Positions 7,592-10,720 of a stretch of DNA of 10,720 nucleotides are shown here, in pieces. Location of the stretch: the NCBI GenBank assembly GCA_964369185.1, contig CAYJEN010000050.1:1-10720 (forward strand), read 5' to 3'. Within the stretch, counting starts at the first letter, position 1. Each line of letters starts with the position of its first letter. Origin of the DNA: CAYJAZ01 sp964369185 (GTDB lineage: Bacteria > Desulfobacterota > Desulfovibrionia > Desulfovibrionales > Desulfovibrionaceae). A model generated the notes under the pieces. That model was not told where the DNA came from and ran no database searches. It saw only the letters and a list, made by a program, of their open reading frames with translations. Position numbers and translations under genes: made by a program.

Positions 7592-7706
7592 AACGCTAAA
7601 GGAAAAATTCATTTTTGGAGAACGTACTCCTTTTCCGATGAGGAACGAATCGGGAAAGAAATAAGGTTTCCAAAGGGGATTATCCCCTTTGGTCGCCGAA
7701 GGCATA
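7592..7706 (+). repeat. Intergenic palindromic repeat, diverged copy C
   Basis: This copy has the same order of parts as copy A: a GCTAAAGGAAAAA start, ATTCATTTT, TTCCGATGAGGAACG, a purine-rich run, then the palindrome and a CGCCGAAGG flank corresponding to CGTCGGAGA. The palindrome arms are CCAAAGGGGAT (7670-7680) and ATCCCCTTTGG (7682-7692) around T. Compared with copies A and B, the first and ninth arm positions have changed on both sides so that pairing is kept. It also holds extra small hairpins, GGAG/CTCC (7617-7630). It ends about 11 nt from the rubredoxin stop on the other strand and may act in 3'-end formation there; that is inference. Confidence 0.65.
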
Positions 7707-7717
7707 AAAAAATAAAT

Positions 7718-7897
7718 CTAACCCATACAAGTGAATTTTTGTTTAGAACACTTGCAGACAGGACATTTCCAATCTTCATCTAAGTCTTCAAAGGCTGTAC
7801 CTGCGGGAACTTTAGCTCTTTTATCTCCACGGTCTTTATCGTAGACGTATCCGCAGTTTGCGATAGGGCAGCGCCACATATCTTTAGGATCACTCAT
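7718..7897 (-). CDS. Type-2 rubredoxin with CX4C first metal loop
   Basis: Small iron protein of 59 residues that transfers single electrons in the cytoplasm. It binds one Fe through four cysteines: C10 and C15 (CPIANC), and C45 and C48 (CPVC). The typical core GYVYDKDRGD...VPAGTAFEDLDEDWKCPVC is otherwise normal. The first loop has four residues between its cysteines instead of two, as reported for rubredoxin-2 of Desulfovibrio desulfuricans. Two further cysteines, C50 and C57, lie after the second loop and are not usual ligands. The start at 7897 has GGAGG (7903-7907) 5-6 nt upstream. An in-frame ATG at 7909 overlaps that site and is less likely. It is divergent from flgE. Partners could include rubredoxin:oxygen oxidoreductase or superoxide reductase, neither of which is in the window. 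Confidence 0.93.
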   Translation of the reverse strand: MSDPKDMWRCPIANCGYVYDKDRGDKRAKVPAGTAFEDLDEDWKCPVCKCSKQKFTCMG

Positions 7898-7963
7898 TAT
7901 AACCTCCATCTGTTAACTAGTTTAAATTAATGGAAAATAATGCCGAGCATAAAACGTATTATT

Positions 7964-8065
7964 TAGGAATCTGATTTAGATTTACTGTATCAGATTTTCC
8001 TAGTAAGTCAAGAGTTGCTAGGAAAAAGCTGTAGGAAATTAAAGTCTTAAAGAAAAAATTTCCTT
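7964..8065. promoter_or_regulatory. Cluster of three inverted repeats with TAGGAAA words, candidate enhancer
   Basis: Three consecutive inverted repeats lie in the rubredoxin-flgE gap. They are AATCTGAT (7968-7975)/ATCAGATT (7989-7996), TTTTCCTAG (7995-8003)/CTAGGAAAA (8018-8026), and AGGAAATT (8033-8040)/AATTTCCT (8057-8064). TAGGAAA or a one-mismatch variant occurs five times: 7964 (+), 7996 (-), 8019 (+), 8032 (+) and 8059 (-). They sit 66-167 bases upstream of the -24 element at 8130, the usual distance for sites bound by NtrC-family activators. They could also serve the divergent rubredoxin promoter or form transcript hairpins. Function is inferred. No gene is seen in 7898-8222. Confidence 0.4.
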
Positions 8066-8129
8066 AATTCTTGAGACCTTACTTAATATAATTACTTGTG
8101 TTAATTGCTTTAAATTCTAGAATAAAGTT

Positions 8130-8145
8130 TGGCACGCTATTTGCT
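8130..8145 (+). promoter_or_regulatory. Sigma-54 (-24/-12) promoter of flgE
   Basis: TGGCAC (8130-8135), five bases, then TTGCT (8141-8145) matches the sigma-54 consensus TGGCAC-N5-TTGCW exactly. GG at 8131-8132 and GC at 8143-8144 are separated by the required ten bases. Transcription would begin near 8156, leaving a leader of about 67 nt that contains a small hairpin CGGAA/TTCCG (8170-8184). Sigma-54 control of hook genes is established in several polarly flagellated proteobacteria. Confidence 0.88.
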
Positions 8146-8222
8146 TATATCTACATAACAAGAAGAAAACGGAAAAAGATTCCGAATCAAAAAATAACAA
8201 ACAAACTCTAGGGAGGGATACC

Positions 8223-10604
8223 ATGAGTTTAACAGCAAGTATGTGGACAGGTGTTTCTGGAATGCTCGCACATGGCGATAAAATGAACGTTATCGGTAAC
8301 AATATTGCGAACGTAAATACAATCGGATTTAAATCACAACGTATGGATTTTTCAGATCTTATGTATGTGAATGAATATAATAATGGTGGATTGAACCAAG
8401 TTGGTCAAGGTGTATCATCACAAACGATTATTACATCTTTTTCTCAAGGTCCTTACGAAAGCACAACAAATCCAACTGATTTAGCAATCAGCGGCTCAGG
8501 GTTCTTCCAAGTTCGCCAACCTAATTCTGAGCAAATGTACTACACTCGTGCAGGTAACTTCACTTTTAATAAAGATGGATATCTTGAAGATCCTAATAAC
8601 TATATTTTACAAGGTTGGGAAATTGATAATAGCGGTGGTGTAACACGTGCATCAGGTGGTTTAAGTGCAAATACAACTGAAAACACATCTGCAATTATAG
8701 GTAGTGGTGCACCAACTGATATTAAATTAGATGCTTGGACAATTCAACCTTTTGCAACATCAGAAATAAGCTTTATATCTAAATTATCATCAGATTCAAG
8801 TGACTTAAGCCCTGATCCAAGTAACCCATTCACAGGTCTTGTTAATATTTGGGACGGTACACAACCTCCGGCAAATTCTAATACTCCTCCAATTCCTCAA
8901 GAAGCGTACTCACATCAAGATACAATTGAAGTGTATGATGAAGCCGGTGTAAAACATAAACTTACAGTTTACTACGATAAAGTTGACTCAAATAGCTACG
9001 AAGGCGGAGAAAATGGCGGTTCAATGTGGGAATACATTGTAACCATGGATCCGGCTGAAGATATGAGACAGTTTGCTGAAGTTGATCCTATTACAGGCGA
9101 AGTAACTCTTGTAGATTTTTCATCAACTAAAAATGCGGGTCTTTTAGCGGCAGGTACAATATCATTCAATTCTAGTGGACAAGCAACTAATCAATCAACA
9201 TATACATATTTAGGAAGTTCAACCCCTACAGGAGACCCTAATGACTATGTTGAAGTTTGGGATGAAGCTAGCGGTACTAATAAAGAAGTAGCTGTTGGTG
9301 ATCCAACAGAACTTTCTAATTGGCAAACAGCTGGTATCTCAGCAAATGGTTATCCTATTGTAGTACCAAACTTTACAGGTATTTTAGATGCACAAACTTC
9401 AGGTTCTCCACGTGGCGAGCAGTATGGTATTGAATTAAGTTTTGGTATGAAAGCAACCAATGTTAGTGCACCATGGTCACCTGCTGAGGGTAGCTTAGCG
9501 GACTTAACCGTGCCTCCATATGAATATAATGCTCAACATAGTGATGGAGCACCTGAAACAGGTCCTCAATATTACTTAGTAAATGAAGACTATTCAAATA
9601 CCGCAAACCAAGCAGTAGTTGGTGCAACTTCATCTGCAAAAGATAAATGGGATAGCGCAGGATTTACTGTAGTTGACCCAACAAGTGGCGATACTATTCC
9701 GTTTACTTTCACAGATTATATTAATGGTAAGTATACACTAGCTGATATTACAAGTACAGCTACAGGTGCAACAGCGGCGGATGCAACAGCTATCCTTGAT
9801 TATATGGCAGCTGAAATCAACTGGAACAGCGCTGGCTTTACAAGAGAAAGTGGCGGAAGACAAATTGCATTTACATATGCTGAATTTGCAGCGGGAACCT
9901 TTACAGCAACAGATATAACCGGTTCAGTAGCGAATCCAGCTCCTACTGGTGCAGCAGCTGCTCAAGCAGAAGCTGGTGCTTTACCAACCACTTTAACAAT
10001 CAGCGATAATGCGTTCAATAATAGCCTAATTCCGGGTACCTCAGATGCTGATAAGTTAGCATTCCTATATAATACAGCTAATCCAAATTCCGGTGTAACT
10101 CTAGATAGAAGCATATTCGCTTCAGCAACTCCTGCAAATGCAACAAAGCTTACTGAAATGAATAATCCTGAAATTCAAAGCAATGCAATGCAAGTTTCAG
10201 ATGGTGATGCCGCAAACCTTAGCAGAACTCAAGATGGTTACGGTTTTGGTTACTTATCAAGCTACTATGTAGATGAAAAAGGTGTCCTTTCAGGTATCTA
10301 TTCAAACGGTATTACTCAACAGCTCTTCCAGATAGTAATGTATGACTTCACAAGTCCGCAAAATTTACGTAGAGAAGGTGGTAACGTTTATTCTCAAACA
10401 TTAGATTCAGGCGATCCTAAATCTGGTCCGGCCGGTGTTGCAGGTCTTGGAACAATTACTTCTAATGCTATCGAACAATCAAACGTTGATCTTGCAACTG
10501 AATTTGTTCTTATGATTACTACTCAACGTGGTTATCAAGGTAACTCAAAAGTTGTTACAACTGTTGATACAATGCTTGAATCTGTTATCAACCTTAAACG
10601 ATAA
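8223..10604 (+). CDS. flgE: Flagellar hook protein FlgE, long form
   Basis: Structural protein of the flagellar hook, exported by the flagellar type III system and polymerised between rod and filament. The N-terminal D0 region carries the rod/hook motif NNIANVNTIGFK (26-37), and the C-terminal helix ATEFVLMITTQRGYQGNSKV closes the same domain. The ends and FlgE D1-type segments (GSGFFQV, YTRAGNFTFNKDGYL) make it hook rather than rod. Length is 793 residues against about 400 in E. coli FlgE. The extra mass is a Thr/Ala/Ser/Asn-rich central region, likely the surface-exposed D2/D3 domains. It contains a duplicated 58-residue unit starting at W476 and W534. Almost no cysteine is present, as usual for exported flagellar proteins. 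GGGAGG (8211-8216) lies 6 nt before the ATG. The gene has its own sigma-54 promoter and terminator, so it may be monocistronic. Confidence 0.96.
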   Translation: MSLTASMWTGVSGMLAHGDKMNVIGNNIANVNTIGFKSQRMDFSDLMYVNEYNNGGLNQVGQGVSSQTIITSFSQGPYESTTNPTDLAISGSGFFQVRQPNSEQMYYTRAGNFTFNKDGYLEDPNNYILQGWEIDNSGGVTRASGGLSANTTENTSAIIGSGAPTDIKLDAWTIQPFATSEISFISKLSSDSSDLSPDPSNPFTGLVNIWDGTQPPANSNTPPIPQEAYSHQDTIEVYDEAGVKHKLTVYYDKVDSNSYEGGENGGSMWEYIVTMDPAEDMRQFAEVDPITGEVTLVDFSSTKNAGLLAAGTISFNSSGQATNQSTYTYLGSSTPTGDPNDYVEVWDEASGTNKEVAVGDPTELSNWQTAGISANGYPIVVPNFTGILDAQTSGSPRGEQYGIELSFGMKATNVSAPWSPAEGSLADLTVPPYEYNAQHSDGAPETGPQYYLVNEDYSNTANQAVVGATSSAKDKWDSAGFTVVDPTSGDTIPFTFTDYINGKYTLADITSTATGATAADATAILDYMAAEINWNSAGFTRESGGRQIAFTYAEFAAGTFTATDITGSVANPAPTGAAAAQAEAGALPTTLTISDNAFNNSLIPGTSDADKLAFLYNTANPNSGVTLDRSIFASATPANATKLTEMNNPEIQSNAMQVSDGDAANLSRTQDGYGFGYLSSYYVDEKGVLSGIYSNGITQQLFQIVMYDFTSPQNLRREGGNVYSQTLDSGDPKSGPAGVAGLGTITSNAIEQSNVDLATEFVLMITTQRGYQGNSKVVTTVDTMLESVINLKR
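9648..9930 (+). repeat. Internal 58-residue duplication in FlgE
   Basis: Unit 1 starts at W476 (WDSAGFT...IPFTFTDYINGKYT..DIT) and unit 2 at W534 (WNSAGFT...IAFTYAEFAAGTFT..DIT). The shared positions are W, SAGFT, G, I-x-FT, G, T and DIT at a 58-codon (174-bp) spacing, with a two-residue gap in unit 2. DNA identity is low, so the duplication is old. A still weaker relative may start at W367 (NWQTAGIS). Confidence 0.7.
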
Positions 10605-10636
10605 CTAGCTAACAAATAAATAACATTTTCATGTAA

Positions 10637-10667
10637 AAGTACATATCCCTCCCGTACTTGTGGGGAT
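10637..10667 (+). other. Possible H-type pseudoknot downstream of flgE
   Basis: AAGTAC (10637-10642) pairs with GTACTT (10654-10659). Within the loop, ATCCC (10645-10649) can pair with GGGAT (10663-10667). The two stems interleave, so they form either a pseudoknot or two exclusive hairpins. It lies between the flgE stop and the terminator, with no ORF. Stems are short, so chance is possible. Confidence 0.3.
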
Positions 10668-10680
10668 GTTACCATATTAG

Positions 10681-10710
10681 GCTTGCTTCTTTCAAAGAGG
10701 CAAGCTTTTT
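10681..10710 (+). terminator. Rho-independent terminator after flgE
   Basis: GCTTGC (10681-10686) pairs with GCAAGC (10700-10705). The stem continues through one T/G wobble into TCTT/AAGA around a TCA loop, giving 11 stacked pairs followed by five T residues. It is 77 nt after the flgE stop. Confidence 0.92.
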
Positions 10711-10720
10711 ATGTTAATTT

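Noticed and set aside
7337..7706. CRISPR array or insertion sequence
   Set aside because: The repeats are few, unequally spaced, in mixed orientation, and carry no transposase or regular spacers.
7553..7783. 76-codon ORF as a real gene
   Set aside because: It runs through repeat C and antisense to the rubredoxin 3' end, its ribosome site is the arm of a terminator, and the protein resembles nothing I know.

Overview
The window is AT-rich and reads as a low-GC member of the Desulfovibrio/Desulfovibrionaceae group. Three things point there: a periplasmic two-subunit selenocysteine formate dehydrogenase whose small subunit has three clusters and no membrane anchor; a type-2 rubredoxin with a CX4C first motif, as described from Desulfovibrio; and a flagellar hook gene behind a sigma-54 promoter. 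The assignment is by inference, because there is no rRNA or species marker here.

Positions 1-3954 hold the formate dehydrogenase operon. A 217-base leader contains a palindrome and ATGTC repeats. fdhA (218-3262) has a Tat signal and an in-frame UGA at 788-790 read as selenocysteine, followed at once by a bacterial SECIS hairpin. A conventional gene caller would split it into two ORFs. fdhB (3280-3954) starts 17 nt later.

Positions 3955-7717 hold the maturation block. fdhE (4394-5461) encodes the cytoplasmic accessory protein of formate dehydrogenase. After a strong terminator comes a gene (5629-7326) for a fusion of an FmdE-type domain, a zinc ribbon and a molybdopterin-binding MoeA/MogA-type domain, probably a Mo/W-cofactor handling protein. 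The two genes are bracketed by two copies, in opposite orientation, of a roughly 114-bp intergenic repeat (A 4252-4365, B 7337-7450). A third, diverged copy C (about 7592-7706) follows. Each copy carries an 11-bp-arm perfect palindrome, and copy C differs from A and B only by compensating changes in the arms.

Positions 7718-10720 hold a divergent pair: a rubredoxin on the minus strand (7718-7897) and flgE on the plus strand (8223-10604). The space between them has a near-perfect -24/-12 sigma-54 promoter for flgE. Upstream of it lie three inverted repeats built around TAGGAAA words, a candidate enhancer. FlgE is unusually long at 793 residues, with a central insertion that includes a 58-residue duplication. 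It is followed by a possible pseudoknot and a clear terminator.

FdhA and FdhB should form the periplasmic enzyme interconverting formate and CO2, FdhE and the FmdE/MoeA fusion should support its maturation in the cytoplasm, and the rubredoxin and FlgE belong to separate processes (electron transfer or oxygen defence, and motility).
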